The notes under the pieces are model-generated. The model ran no database searches and was not told the DNA's origin. It worked only from the letters and a program-made list of their open reading frames with translations. The position numbers were made by a program, and so were the translations under genes. This document shows positions 21,195 through 30,489 of a stretch of 64,000 nucleotides of DNA, piece by piece (the first letter of the stretch is position 1; each line of letters begins with the position of its first letter). Where the stretch lies: assembly GCA_018398585.1 (NCBI GenBank), contig JAGTTD010000001.1:25985438-26049437 (forward strand), in the 5' to 3' direction. This DNA comes from Simmondsia chinensis (lineage: Eukaryota > Streptophyta > Magnoliopsida > Caryophyllales > Simmondsiaceae).

Positions 21195-21614
21195 TGTCAT
21201 GATTCTACAAAATAGAGGCTTATAGAGTTAAGCACTAAGAAGTCTATGAGTTGTAATAATCTCGTGGAGGTCCATGGTTTGTAATAATCTAGCTTAATTA
21301 GCCTCTTTATTCTAAGTCAAGGTTAGTTAAGTGTTAGTTCACAAGTCAAGAGTGCAGACTAGTTTGGTTAATGTCGGTTAGCCTTAGGAGTCCAAGTACA
21401 ATGTATTTAGCTCAATCATCTTTAGCTTGAGATTAGTATAAGTAGTGATGACTCTCTTGTCAAGAGGTATTGATGAATGATAATGATTTCTATATTTTTT
21501 GCTCATCCCTAATTCTCTCTATTTCTCAACTAATTCTCTAATTGTCTTCTCATATCAACTCTAATTCTTCACCTATCCTATGTTATGATCCAAGAGTAAT
21601 CTTGAATCATAACA
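21195..21614 (+). repeat. N1 5' LTR
   Basis: 420 bp, TG...CA. Its last bases form a hairpin: GTTATGATCCAAG (21582-21594) against CTTGAATCATAAC (21601-21613), one mismatch. Confidence 0.92.
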
Positions 21615-21616
21615 AT

Positions 21617-21628
21617 TGGTATCAAAGT
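21617..21628 (+). other. N1 primer binding site
   Basis: TGGTATCAAAGT, initiator Met tRNA type with changes at the last positions, two bases after the 5' LTR. Confidence 0.85.
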
Positions 21629-22289
21629 TTTGAATTTTGCTTCCGATTAATTTGATTTAGTTCAATTTAATTGTGTTAATTAATAGATCAAGCTTATTTG
21701 ATGTCAACATCTTGATCAGATTGTATTTGATCAACGTATAGCGCTTAAAATGCTCTGACTTTCAGTTCATGCTACATTTAACCTAGGTTATGCAGTTCAG
21801 CTAGCGTTAGATCAAGAACTTGTGCTTAATTCTCCAAATTCTTCAAACAGTTTGCTTTGATAATAAGTTCTGTGTTCAGGTTATATTTGATCAGAATTTC
21901 AATTTAAAAGCTTGTGGTCTTGGTGTCCAGCTTGCATAGGCTCAATACATCAATCGTCATTCAATTAAACGTGCTGATAATATTCAGATTGCACATGCAT
22001 TGGATGTCCGATTGAATTTACTGAATTGTCTTCAAATCGAGGTACATTCTTGAGATCTTGTGTTACTAGGGCATTCAATCAATTTCAGTGCTTCGAATTT
22101 CTGGTTTGGAGGCTTGCTGTTACTACGGCTTGTTAGCTGAATTCGCTGTGCTTGAGATCAAGCTGGTTGCTCAAATTACATAAATTAAGCTTCAGTACTT
22201 GTCTTGTCCTGAACTGCTGCTATCGTGATTAGTTGATTGAAATTGCACTTCAAGAATCAAGCTTCATTACTGAATTAGTTAACTTGAAG
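21629..22289 (+). other. N1 leader, non-coding
   Basis: AT-rich, with many short stops in all frames; no domain or tRNA seen. The stretch TTTGATTTAGTTCAATTTAA near 21650 recurs in the 5' leader of N2 (minus strand near 26700), so the two leaders are related. Confidence 0.5.
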
Positions 22290-22478
22290 GTGTTATCAAA
22301 ATGTTACAACATGCAATGCCGCAGTGGCTCAATTTAGCTTCGTTTCAAGATAGATCTTCCGATTATGTTGAACTTTTTATCAAGGTCATGAAGCCTTTTT
22401 ACCATATAGATTAGGATATTCTTTATCAAGTATTTTGGTGTTATGGTTCTCTTGAAAGTATCGAGGTGGTCTCATTGC
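22290..22478 (+). pseudogene. RRM-like gene fragment in N1, first half
   Basis: One frame reads FQDRSSDYVELFIKVMKPFY, a TAG, then DILYQVFWCYGSLESIEVV. This fits the first half of an RNA-recognition motif: beta1/RNP2 (ELFIKV), alpha1 (DILYQVF..YG) and beta2 (SLESIEVV), closest in wording to the polypyrimidine-tract-binding (PTB) type of RRM, where V.DVLYQVFSPYG is usual. It ends at the N2 insertion. A host gene fragment captured by the element is the likely origin; this is inference from motif order, not from a search. Confidence 0.5.
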
Positions 22479-22827
22479 TGTAGCTTAAAATCAATCTTGA
22501 ACTATAAGCTAGGGATTTGAGAGTTTGGGATGAGAAAGAAGGGAAATAGAGGAAGAAAAGAGAGAATAGAGATTAGGAGAGAGAAGAATTAAATTTCATG
22601 TATGATCAAAACAATGCACTATAACTAGCTTTATACCAACTAATACAACCGACTTACCTAACCTAAGCCCGGCAACACTGACCTCTTAACTAACTAACAA
22701 CTTGGCCTTAGGGATTATCTAACCAACATACGCTAAGACTTAGCTAATACATGACTTATTACTAATTATTACAACCTTGACTTAGTCATACCCACTTTCA
22801 TGTGCCCCATCTATTAGAATCATAACA
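22479..22827 (-). repeat. N2 3' LTR
   Basis: 349 bp. On the minus strand it begins TGTTATGATTC and ends GATTGATTTTAAGCTACA. Near the end, TTCAAGATTGATTTT is shared with the G3 LTR end at 56201-56236. Pyrimidine-rich CTCTCTTTTCTTCC stretch near the end, as in the other LTRs here. Confidence 0.75.
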
Positions 22828-22870
22828 ATACTCCCCCCTTTGAGAAGATTCTTGTCCTCAAGAATCTAAG
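22828..22870 (-). other. N2 polypurine tract and conserved 3' tail
   Basis: Minus strand: TTCTTGAGGACAAGAATCTT then CTCAAAGGGGGGAGTAT at the LTR. The same tail, TTGAGGACAAGAATC plus purine run, stands at the ends of N1 and in weaker form G1, G4 and N3. Confidence 0.8.
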
Positions 22871-23058
22871 TAGAGAGTAGAGACTTTGAAGATCACATAT
22901 TGATGTAGAGGTAGGAGTTGAAGGTGATAAACTCCCCGCCGAAATTTGCAGCTGAAGAGAACTGATCAATGCGATGGGTATATCTGAAATTTGAACCCCT
23001 GGATTGAATCTGAACTGCACTTGTAACTTGCTGCAGCTTGCTTAGTTCAACTAGAGTC

Positions 23059-23811
23059 CTACTTTATTATCATAGCAACTCTTGCTGCTGTAGTATGAGA
23101 AAATGACCTGAGATTCAACCAGCTGCACCTAATCGATTTGAGACAGGTCTCGGGTGGTCTGCCCCTATCATACCAAACTCTCGGAGCTGTAATGCAACCC
23201 CCAGCCTCACAGATTAACTTGGTATAGCAACAATTGCAGCCCAATAGCAATAACCTATAACTGAGGCTCATAGAGTACCAATATTGATGCAGCTGCAACC
23301 ATAAAACTTCAGTTCCCAATTTGAGGTTGTATGGCTCAACTCCTCCTTTACTGACCCCAAGCTTCTTGTTGTCATTAATCTGGCCAAACTCAATTCCTTC
23401 CTTGCATCGAAACAGTCTTTTTGTTGATCGAAGATCACCAAAGCTTCCTTGGATCAAACTTGCACATTCTATTGTCTCATCAGTGTCCTCTATGACTACG
23501 AATAGTGCCTCAATAGAACTGACAAAGGAACTAGTTTCAGGTTCCTTAAAATGTACTACACGCAGACCACACTTGAATTTTAACTTCAATTGCCCAATCA
23601 TGCAAATATACTTCGCATTGCAAGGGTTCAAAGAGAAACTTTTAACTTGCTTGGAACCAATGCGAAATACCATGATCAGGATATGAATGCTAAGCTTCAT
23701 CTTCCACGTAATGGCTTGCCAATTAACTACACCAATGCCTGCACGGCTAACACCAAATTTACAGATTTCAAATACTGATACAAATTCAGCCTCTTTAATT
23801 CTCCCTTGCAC
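23059..23811 (-). pseudogene. N2 RPPE ORF (unknown protein, 250 codons open)
   Basis: Unrecognised protein. The C-terminal part has GCNCCYTKLICEAGGC followed by RVWYDRGRPPETC, with a preceding segment SLIQGSFGDLRSTKR and IEFGQINDNKKLGVSKGGV. Homologous wording occurs in N1 at 28790-29269 (SLIQGSLGNLR, then GCISC, IWYHSGRPPD) and in N3 (WSCNNW, VWFDQCRPPEE). The paired cysteines suggest a metal-binding or disulphide site; no membrane segment or known catalytic motif is seen. The frame lies just before the 3' LTR. The printed start at 23811 (minus) may be internal, since related sequence could extend upstream through stops. Not a recognised gag, pol or env. Confidence 0.6.
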
Positions 23812-24076
23812 CTCTTATTGTGTCCTGACTATAGCCAACACCGACTTCGCACAATTGTTGTACACTGACGACCTTGAGAGCAACAACTGAAGCCAAATAA
23901 TTGTCGTCTCTTTTATTAACTTCCATTGTCTATTCACGCAAAATCCAATTGATATGCTGCTGTGAATCTTGTAGATTCCTTGAATTGTCCAGTTAAAGAT
24001 GAGACTTTCAGTTGTCCCCAAGTTCTCAAGGCTTCTAAGCACCCAACAAGCACACTACCTTGTCCAATTAACATCT

Positions 24077-26000
24077 TTAGATGCTGTCTTCCAATGAATG
24101 CAACGGCCTAACCAGTGAACTCAAATCAACTTCTGTGAAATCTGCTAGCTGTGCCTTATGCTGAAACATCAAGGTTATAGAAGTCTTATCTCTTTTTTCC
24201 CAAGCTCTGGCACATTCAACCATAACTGGACTTTGATCCTCATCAACCTTACTACAAAATTCCACTTCAGTTCTTGCCAAAACATTGAAGGCGGGCATAA
24301 AACATACCTGGCAGCAAGTGGCTTCCAAGCATGACAATCCAGCTGAGGTTCTTAAGCAGTTGGAGCCTTGTCTTGTAACTTCCGAAATTTCCTCCACCAA
24401 GATAAGTTCTCAAGCTTTGCAATTGAACTCCCAAGAGATTCCTTGATGGTTTGAACCATCCAGATTGCAGAACTAACAGCCCTTATTATGCAGCACACAA
24501 AGTCTAGATTGTGGACAAGGTCTTAAGTTTCGGTTTGAGTTCTTTTCTAGCTTCTGTGCACAATTGCTTCTCTACAGCGAATTTGGTTCAAATGAACCAA
24601 CCCATCAATGAGCATAAGTCTGGATGCAAAACACTCCAGTCCATTAAACCTCTGGAATCTCAAAACAGCTTTGAAATTCTTAAGATCAAAGACTGATCTG
24701 TTCTGAACTTCTTTGCTGCCGAGTATGCTTATTTCAGCTTGAATTGATCTTAATATTTCGCTGAACTCTTTACTTAAGGCATTTTGATGATGGCTAACAA
24801 ACTGAACAACTGCCCCCACTTGTACGCAACCACGTAATGTACTCAATCGACAATACTCATCATCATCCTCTTGTGTTTGTGAAAGAGATTTCAAAGATTC
24901 AGGTTTCGAAGTTTTAAGGGGTACCTTCAAAATCTGTCTTGGCTCTTCACAAAATCTTTCCGGAATCTTCCTGCTCTTACTCTTCACCTTGAAACAACCT
25001 ATGGCTTGTTCCATTCCACACTTGAGACTCAAAAATTGAGGTTGCTCATCGAACTTGTTGACCAATATACTTGCGCTCCTGAATTCAACTCAGTTGGCCT
25101 CAACCACTTGCTCTTTGTTACCACTTTATAGTGAAGAAGGTAACATCAAATATTCCGGTGGTCTCACATTGGATTGTATGGCAACGAGAACACATGGATC
25201 AACCCTTTTAGCATGCTTCTTCTTTACCTTATTCCACTTAAGCGAGCCTAGCTTACAAATAGCATAAGAACTTGCGTGGGACTGCAAGTTCAACACCTCA
25301 TCGCTTACTATACTGCGTAAAGATGCTTCTGAACTTCCTGATATTCCAATAGCCGATTGTTCAAGAATGGCAAGCTTCTAGCTCAGTTAATCACAATTGC
25401 TACAAGAGTCATCACTCTTAGCACAATTACACCTTATTTACAGATGTTCACTCCCAAACGCCTCTCTAAACTCCTTCCCCGGATCAAAAGGTCTCCAACA
25501 AGTAGGATTAGCCACCCTATCAACCTCTTGAGTGTTATCTACTTGAGTTTCTCTATCAATCTTTGGATATAATACGTAAGGTTTCTGCACTGGCATGAGT
25601 TTCACTGCTGGACTTTTCCCTTGCCGTAATTGAACTTGCTAATGACTTTTTAGAGGTATTACATCCTCTTGAGAAATTGTATTCTTCTCCTCACTGGATG
25701 GTTGACATTGCACAAGTTTCCTCTTTTTCCAAGACATCTTGAGTGTTCTTTTGGTCTACGAGCCAACCTCAAGTCTATCTAATGACATTATATCCATCTT
25801 ATACTTCTTCAAGTTCTTGCTGTCGTTGATGTCAAGCTTATCAAGAATCACATTATTTGATTTAAGGCGTAGGAAATCTAGAGGTTTTCCCTTGTAAACC
25901 AATATTGGCTTTTTCGTTGCTCTTATCCTCTTGCTCGAGTAACATTTCTCGAGATTTAAAGGGATGAACAAACCGATCCCCTTACTGTGTTGCAAAGTAT
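24077..26000 (-). pseudogene. N2 middle region, broken unknown frames
   Basis: Minus-strand pieces at 25995-25756 (KPILVYKGKPLDFLRLKSNN), 25065-24547 and 24400-24077 are open for 80-172 codons but separated by stops and shifts; no known domain. A NVRPPEYLM motif near 25165-25145 resembles the RPPE box, so the unknown protein may carry the motif more than once. 25066-25755 has only short frames. No RT-like YxDD or integrase-like DDE spacing seen. Confidence 0.45.
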
Positions 26001-26106
26001 ACCTTACTCTGAACTTCTTGCTACTCTAGATCTCAAGTCGCACCTAAGAAACCACTTCTCGTGATTCAACTGCTTGAACTTCAGGCTGTGTTGTCTTGAC
26101 TTCAGA

Positions 26107-26670
26107 TTAAAATGCACCAGATCTTTCTATTACCACCAATTCCTCTAAAAATTGGTTAAACTTCAGTGCAACTTGCTGAAATCTTTCATCAATCTTCTTG
26201 CTCAACTCACTTTTAGCAGTTTTAAGTCTGTTATTAACTGAATTAAAACTTAATTGAACTCGATCCTCCTTAAACTCAACATTCTGTACATCATGGTTCC
26301 ACAACAATTCCTCACGCACACATCCAGAACTTGAGTCCTCCATAACTTGTTCCATAACAACATAATCCAATCCAGCACCAGCAGCACTGGCCATTGAAAC
26401 AGAATTCACTTTTCCTTGTCTAAATCCATGCTCTTGTACTGCAATCATCTCTGACCTCCCTTCCTCACTGTTGTGCTCTGGTGTTCCAAGATTCTGCTGC
26501 TAAATTTGCAGCTGACATTGCAAATACAATGGTTCTGATCGAGGCAAGGTGAGCTTACAGTATTGCATGAGTCGTTGCACCTGCTGTTGCACACGAGCTT
26601 CCTGCTCCAGCTGCAATGCATTAACCGTAGCATTTCCCGCTCCAACAGCTCGATTTATGCTGTAAATCAT
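26107..26670 (-). pseudogene. N2 N-terminal ORF (one in-frame stop)
   Basis: ATG at 26670 (minus) opens MIYSINRAVGAG, Gln-rich with QLEQEARVQQQVQRLMQYCK, reaches a TAG near 26502 and continues in the same frame through MIAVQEHGFRQGKVNS to the stop at 26107. The last third (LKTAKSELSKKIDERFQQVA and LKFNQFLEELV) has heptad-like spacing and may be a coiled coil. Position right after the leader is where gag starts, but no gag core or zinc knuckle is present. Function unknown. Confidence 0.5.
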
Positions 26671-26730
26671 GCTTGATTCAATACAAACTCAATTTAATTG
26701 AAGTGAATTCAACTAAATCAAATCCAAACC

Positions 26731-26914
26731 ATCAAGCATCAGATGTAGCTGAAAACATATTGTAACCACAAGCTTCTCAATCAAGAATTCATAATTTAAT
26801 TCTTAATCAATTTGCAATGCGATTAAGAATTAAATTGATTAATAATTAAATTTTGAATTCTTGATTGAGAAGCTTGCGGTTACAATCTGTTTTCAGCTAC
26901 ATCTGATGCTTGAT
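26731..26914. repeat. Near-perfect palindrome, arms of about 82 bp
   Basis: 26731-26812 and 26833-26914 are inverted copies with about 4 mismatches and a spacer of about 20 bp. A further direct partial copy (GAATTCTTGATTGAGAAGCTTGCGGTT) with the outer part of the right arm lies at about 26925-26972. It sits at the point where minus-strand N2 leader sequence meets plus-strand N1 sequence. Confidence 0.9.
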
Positions 26915-26963
26915 CGCATTACAAATTGATTAAGAATTGAATTTTGAATTCTTGATTGAGAAG

Positions 26964-27359
26964 CTTGCGGTTTATGGTTCTCTTGTAAGTATCAAGGTGA
27001 TCTTATCTTCCATTAGTGAGGTTGTTGCTCATATTAGCTATTATACGAGAATGAGTGCTGACTCAGCTTTCTATTCATTACACGAGAGACACATATACGA
27101 TGGATGTCGTGTTTTAGACATAAACTACATCCAGATGTTTAATGATATGAAAGAGGAGCTAGAGGTGGTAGGATCTCCTAATTGTCAAGCTAAAGACGAA
27201 CTTTTGTTACTGGGGAAAGTAAGCATAAAATGCAGCAGACAACTGATCAAGAAGGGGAGTAAAATTTTGCTGCAGATTACTCTAGTTCAGCAGAGAATCT
27301 GGAAGTTATTACTGCTATGCAATTGCACTCAGCAAAGCACCAGGTTGCTACGACTATAG
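26964..27359 (+). pseudogene. RRM-like gene fragment in N1, second half
   Basis: Frame reads VYGSLVSIKVILSS, EVVAHISYYTRMSADSAF, SLHERHIYDGCRVLDINYIQ, then a charged tail ending at 27359. This matches the second half of a PTB-type RRM: beta3 (VAHISY), alpha2 (SADSAFYSL) and the IYDGC..LDI.Y strand that is characteristic of that family. It continues the 22290-22478 fragment after the N2 insertion, with beta2 (YGSL.SI.V) present on both sides. RNP1 aromatic positions are not kept, so RNA binding is doubtful. Upstream codons belong to the palindrome and are not part of the gene. Confidence 0.5.
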
Positions 27360-27427
27360 TGCCATCAAAAGCCCAAGTTTCGCTGAGAATTATTTAAGAT
27401 CAAATCACTTGGTAGTTCAAGGAAGCT

Positions 27428-27748
27428 TTGGGACTTTCAACGGTGCAAGGTCGACTTCCAAAGTTGAATGTGGCAGCATCTACTCAAGATTATGTTACAA
27501 ATTTCCAGCCATATCAAAATAAATTGGTGCAAATGCATACTGCGGCAGTGAAATTGTTAACAATGCAAGCAACGGATTCATTTCAACTTGGAGGTCTGCA
27601 AAGTCCGATCAAAGTGCAGGCTCATTTGAGTGGAGCTGATTTGTTTTCATCCAAGACCACTAACACCAGACCTCCGAAAACCAAGGGAAAGGGTGCAAGT
27701 TTCGTATTTCCTTGCCCATCTGAACAACAACATTTTACAACAATCTGA
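27428..27748 (+). pseudogene. N1 unknown frame after the RRM-like part
   Basis: 106 open codons, Gln/Ser/Thr-rich (VAASTQDYVTNFQPYQNK, TKGKGASFVFPCP). No recognised domain. It may be the continuation of the captured transcript or N1 filler. 27749-28077 has no further frame worth noting and ends in a 3' tail of the TTCTTGAGCATAAGAATC kind before the next LTR. Confidence 0.35.
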
Positions 27749-28077
27749 AGAAAAACAAGGCTGTAAAGTCTTGGAGCATGATCATTAAGATTGTGACATT
27801 CCTCATAACCCTAAAAACATCAATGTCATGATCAAAAGCATCGGACATTTCACGAAGAAACCCCTCCATCGGGAGGAGATTTGAAAGATTTTCATATATA
27901 GTTGCAGGGTTGGATTAGGCAATCGCATAAATGCTGAATTCAGATTCTTGATGAAATCTCAGTGGCACACGAGTTCTCCTAGCATTCGAAAGCTACAATG
28001 TCAGCAACAGTAAGTCTTCAAGCTACTTCTTCTCTACTAAGATTCTTGAGCATAAGAATCTCTAAAGTAGGGAGTAT

Positions 28078-28554
28078 TGATATCATTCTAGGATATAGGG
28101 GAGTACTAATAAGGCAATTTTTGTAAATAAGTAGCAAATGTCATTAGTATGAGGCAACTTAGTATACCATTAGTTGAACCTAGGGGTGTATTAGCTAGTA
28201 TTAGTCATACGTTAATTAAGTCAGTTAGTACTAGTCAAGAGTGGCGGCTAAGCTTGTGTAAGTGTGTCCAAGTTCAATGTAATTGCTCTAGTCCTTTAGT
28301 TAGTATAATTAGGGGAGCTTCTCTTGTAATTCTCATAATGTTGAATGATGAATTGATCATTCTCTCTCTTTGAGCTTCAATGCTCTCTATCTCTTAACTC
28401 TTCTCCCAATTCTATTGATTTCCCTTCTATCTCTCATCTAATTCTCTTTTATTCTCATCTTAATCTCTGGATTCTCTCATCTGGATCTTTAATTTCAAGT
28501 GTAATTCACCTTCAAACCCTACGTTATGATTCAAGTTTAGCTTGAATCATAACA
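28078..28554 (+). repeat. Unpaired LTR (LTR-K) inside N1
   Basis: 477 bp, starts TGATATCATTC after a purine tract (GTAGGGAGTAT at 28067-28077) and ends GAATCATAACA. The end is a perfect hairpin: GTTATGATTCAAG (28523-28535) / CTTGAATCATAAC (28541-28553). No partner LTR in the window, and the flanks (AGTAT / ATGTG) are not a duplication, so it is the 3' end of an element whose 5' side is lost, not a clean solo LTR. Confidence 0.7.
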
Positions 28555-28789
28555 ATGTGGTCTGGGATTCAGAAGTAGCAATGTTGAATCAGTTGCAAAA
28601 GCTATTAGCTTGGACAATGTTTTAGTGCATCATCAAGCTTGAGAAGAACATGGTACTTTGACAGATGCAAATTCAACAACAAATCTAAGTGCAATGGCCG
28701 TAATTGACTTGGGGGAATTGAGCAGTTGTAAGAGGATGACATCGAGATAGCTTGGTAGAAGGCTAATTCAGTTTCATATATTTGCACCT

Positions 28790-29269
28790 TGGTGTATAAG
28801 TGAAGTTATCTCCCTTGACAGTTCTGTTGAAGCAATAGAAGTAGCACTTGAGGACGCAAAAGGGACAACAGAATGTGTAAGTTTGATTCAAGGGAGCCTT
28901 GGAAACCTTAGATTAGCTAAAAATATGTCCTAATGCAAGGGAAGAGTTGAGTTTGGTGAGATTAGCAGCAACATAAAGCCATGGTTCAGTGAAGGAAGGT
29001 TGAAGCTACACAAATTTAGATTAAGAACTAAGGTTCAATGGTTGTAGCTGCAGTACATCTTGTCTTCTATGTGCTTCTACTACAAGTTGGTGATGTTCGG
29101 CTGCATTAGTTGTCAGAACAAGTTAATCCAAGGGGTCAATGGTTGCACTAAAGCTTGGCGAATTTGGTATCATAGTGGTAGACCTCCTGACACTTACTCT
29201 GCATGTCGGATACAAGCATATGGGCGAAACCTCAAGAACCTGATCACGGCACTATACAAGAATAACTAG
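28790..29269 (+). pseudogene. N1 RPPE ORF (unknown protein, broken)
   Basis: Homologue of the N2 ORF by conceptual translation across stops: VEAIEVALEDAKGTTECV and SLIQGSLGNLRLAK near 28830-28920, a TAA near 28932, RVEFGEISSNIKPW, a TAG near 29046, then an open part 29060-29269 with MFGCISCQNKLIQG, GCTKAWRIWYHSGRPPDTYS. Same order and spacing as 23811-23059. It lies 200 bp before the N1 3' LTR. Function unknown. Confidence 0.6.
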
Positions 29270-29424
29270 TACCTTGGCTAGGCTCTTGGGTTACAGCAGG
29301 GAATCAACATCAAATAGCAAGTCTTCAAGCTATTCAGAATTAGATTCAAATGTTTATATTTCAGATGCACATACTCTCTTCAGCTACAACTTCTACAATA
29401 ATAAGGGTTATTCAAGTCACAACT

Positions 29425-29472
29425 CTCTACTTAGATTCTTGAGGACAAGAATCTTTTCATAGGGGAGAGTAT
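29425..29472 (+). other. N1 conserved 3' tail and polypurine tract
   Basis: TTCTTGAGGACAAGAATCTT then AGGGGAGAGTAT right before the 3' LTR at 29473. Confidence 0.85.
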
Positions 29473-29896
29473 TGTCATGATTCTACAAAATAGAGGCTTA
29501 TGAAGTTAAGTACTAATAAGTCCCTGAGTTGTAATAATCTAGTGAAGGTCCATGATTTTTAATAATCTTGCATAATTAGCCTCTTTAGTCTTGTACAAGT
29601 CAAGATTAGTCAAGCGTTAGTTAACAAGTCAAGAGTGGTGGCTAGTTTGGTTAATGTCGGTTAGCCTTAGGAGTCCAAGTGCAATGTATCTAGCTCAATC
29701 ATCTTTAGTTTGAGATTAGTATAAGTAGTGATGACTCTCTTGTCAAGAGATATTGATGAATGATAATGATTTATATATTCTTTGCTCATCCCTAATTCTC
29801 TCTATTTCTCACCTAATTCTCTAATTTTCTTCTCCTCTCAACTCTAATTCTTCACTTATATACGTTATGATCCAAGAGTAATCTCAAATCATAACA
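29473..29896 (+). repeat. N1 3' LTR
   Basis: 424 bp, same ends as 21195-21614; followed by target duplication copy CTATC. Confidence 0.92.
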
Positions 29897-30480
29897 CTAT
29901 CCCACATGGGAAGAGTAGTGAAGGGAGCTCCAGTTTAAATATCTTCCTCTCCTTGTACTTCATAAAGTCTTGAGGGGACTAGAGTGTGTTTTGTGGACCA
30001 CACACGCGTGCGTACCAGCCCCGCCTCTCCGAGCCACGTCGCGGTGTCGTGTAGTGTAGACTTTTTCTAACCTAGACCTTTATTTTGCTGATGTTATAAT
30101 TTACTTATCGTAATTGAACTCCACGAGAGTTCTGGGACTAGTCCCGAGCTCGAGGGTCCTCTGTGTCCATCCTCGAGGCTTTTATGCTCGAGTGTGTGTC
30201 CGTTAATCCAGGTTCGAGCTTGAGGTATGCATTTTGACTGCGTAGCTGCCCACTTCTTTCCATAACTGTTATTGCCTTGATTATGCTTGGATTTTATGCT
30301 CCTCCATATCATCCACTTTCCTATTTGTGGCCGAATTCCTTACCCACAATCCTTAATTGATTCTAACTTGCACGCTAAGTATTTTTGCCAATAAATACCA
30401 TGCTGTTGTGTAAAAATGATTTTCAAAGATCCTTAAAGAAACTTAACAAAAAAACCTGTTCATAACCATATCTTCTTTTC
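29897..30480 (+). repeat. C2 3' LTR, right piece
   Basis: Continues C2 LTR after N1 with CTATCCCACATGGGAAGAG. GC-richer part GCGTGCGTACCAGCC and GCGGTGTCGTG near 30005-30050. No coding signal; the minus-strand frame at 30094-30312 is regarded as chance. Right boundary estimated. Confidence 0.5.
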
Positions 30481-30489
30481 GTCCCTACT

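Larger units (their letters stand above)
22479..26930 (-). mobile_element. Non-autonomous LTR retroelement N2 (inverted inside N1)
   Basis: Minus-strand element with a 3' LTR at 22479-22827 (TG...CA on the plus strand), purine tract, RPPE ORF (23811-23059), a run of broken frames, and an N-terminal ORF starting at 26670. No matching 5' LTR is present: its 5' side ends in the palindrome at 26731-26914. About 39 bp of RRM-like coding sequence is present on both sides (about 22437-22475 and 26967-27005, not identical), so the insertion or a later rearrangement was not a simple 5-bp event. No RT or integrase motif on either strand. Confidence 0.7.
21195..29896 (+). mobile_element. Non-autonomous LTR retrotransposon N1 (carries RRM-like and RPPE ORF)
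   Basis: Defined by paired LTRs (21195-21614 and 29473-29896, both TGTCATGATTC...CATAACA) and flanking TTATC / CTATC at 21190-21194 and 29897-29901 (one mismatch). It has an initiator-Met primer site but no protease, RT, RNase H or integrase on its own strand. Contents in order: leader, RRM-like fragment, an inserted minus-strand element N2, palindrome, second half of the RRM-like fragment, an unpaired LTR, the RPPE ORF, purine tract. LTRs differ at several percent by eye. It must have moved with enzymes supplied in trans. Confidence 0.85.
18490..30480 (+). mobile_element. Ty1/copia element C2 (5'-truncated, split by N1)
   Basis: Plus-strand copia remnant: end of integrase, RT, RNase H, a short tandem repeat, purine tract and a 3' LTR that begins at 21138 and is cut at 21194 by N1, resuming at 29897-29901. 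The 5' half and 5' LTR are missing. The right LTR end is not certain; I place it near 30480 because the sequence changes character there. Confidence 0.75.

Noticed and set aside
26937..27359. Intact RRM protein gene
   Set aside because: Upstream codons are palindrome sequence; the first half of the domain lies 4.5 kb away with a stop, so it is a fragment.
28078..28554. Clean solo LTR
   Set aside because: Flanks AGTAT and ATGTG do not match, and a purine tract stands on its left, so it is a 3' terminus.
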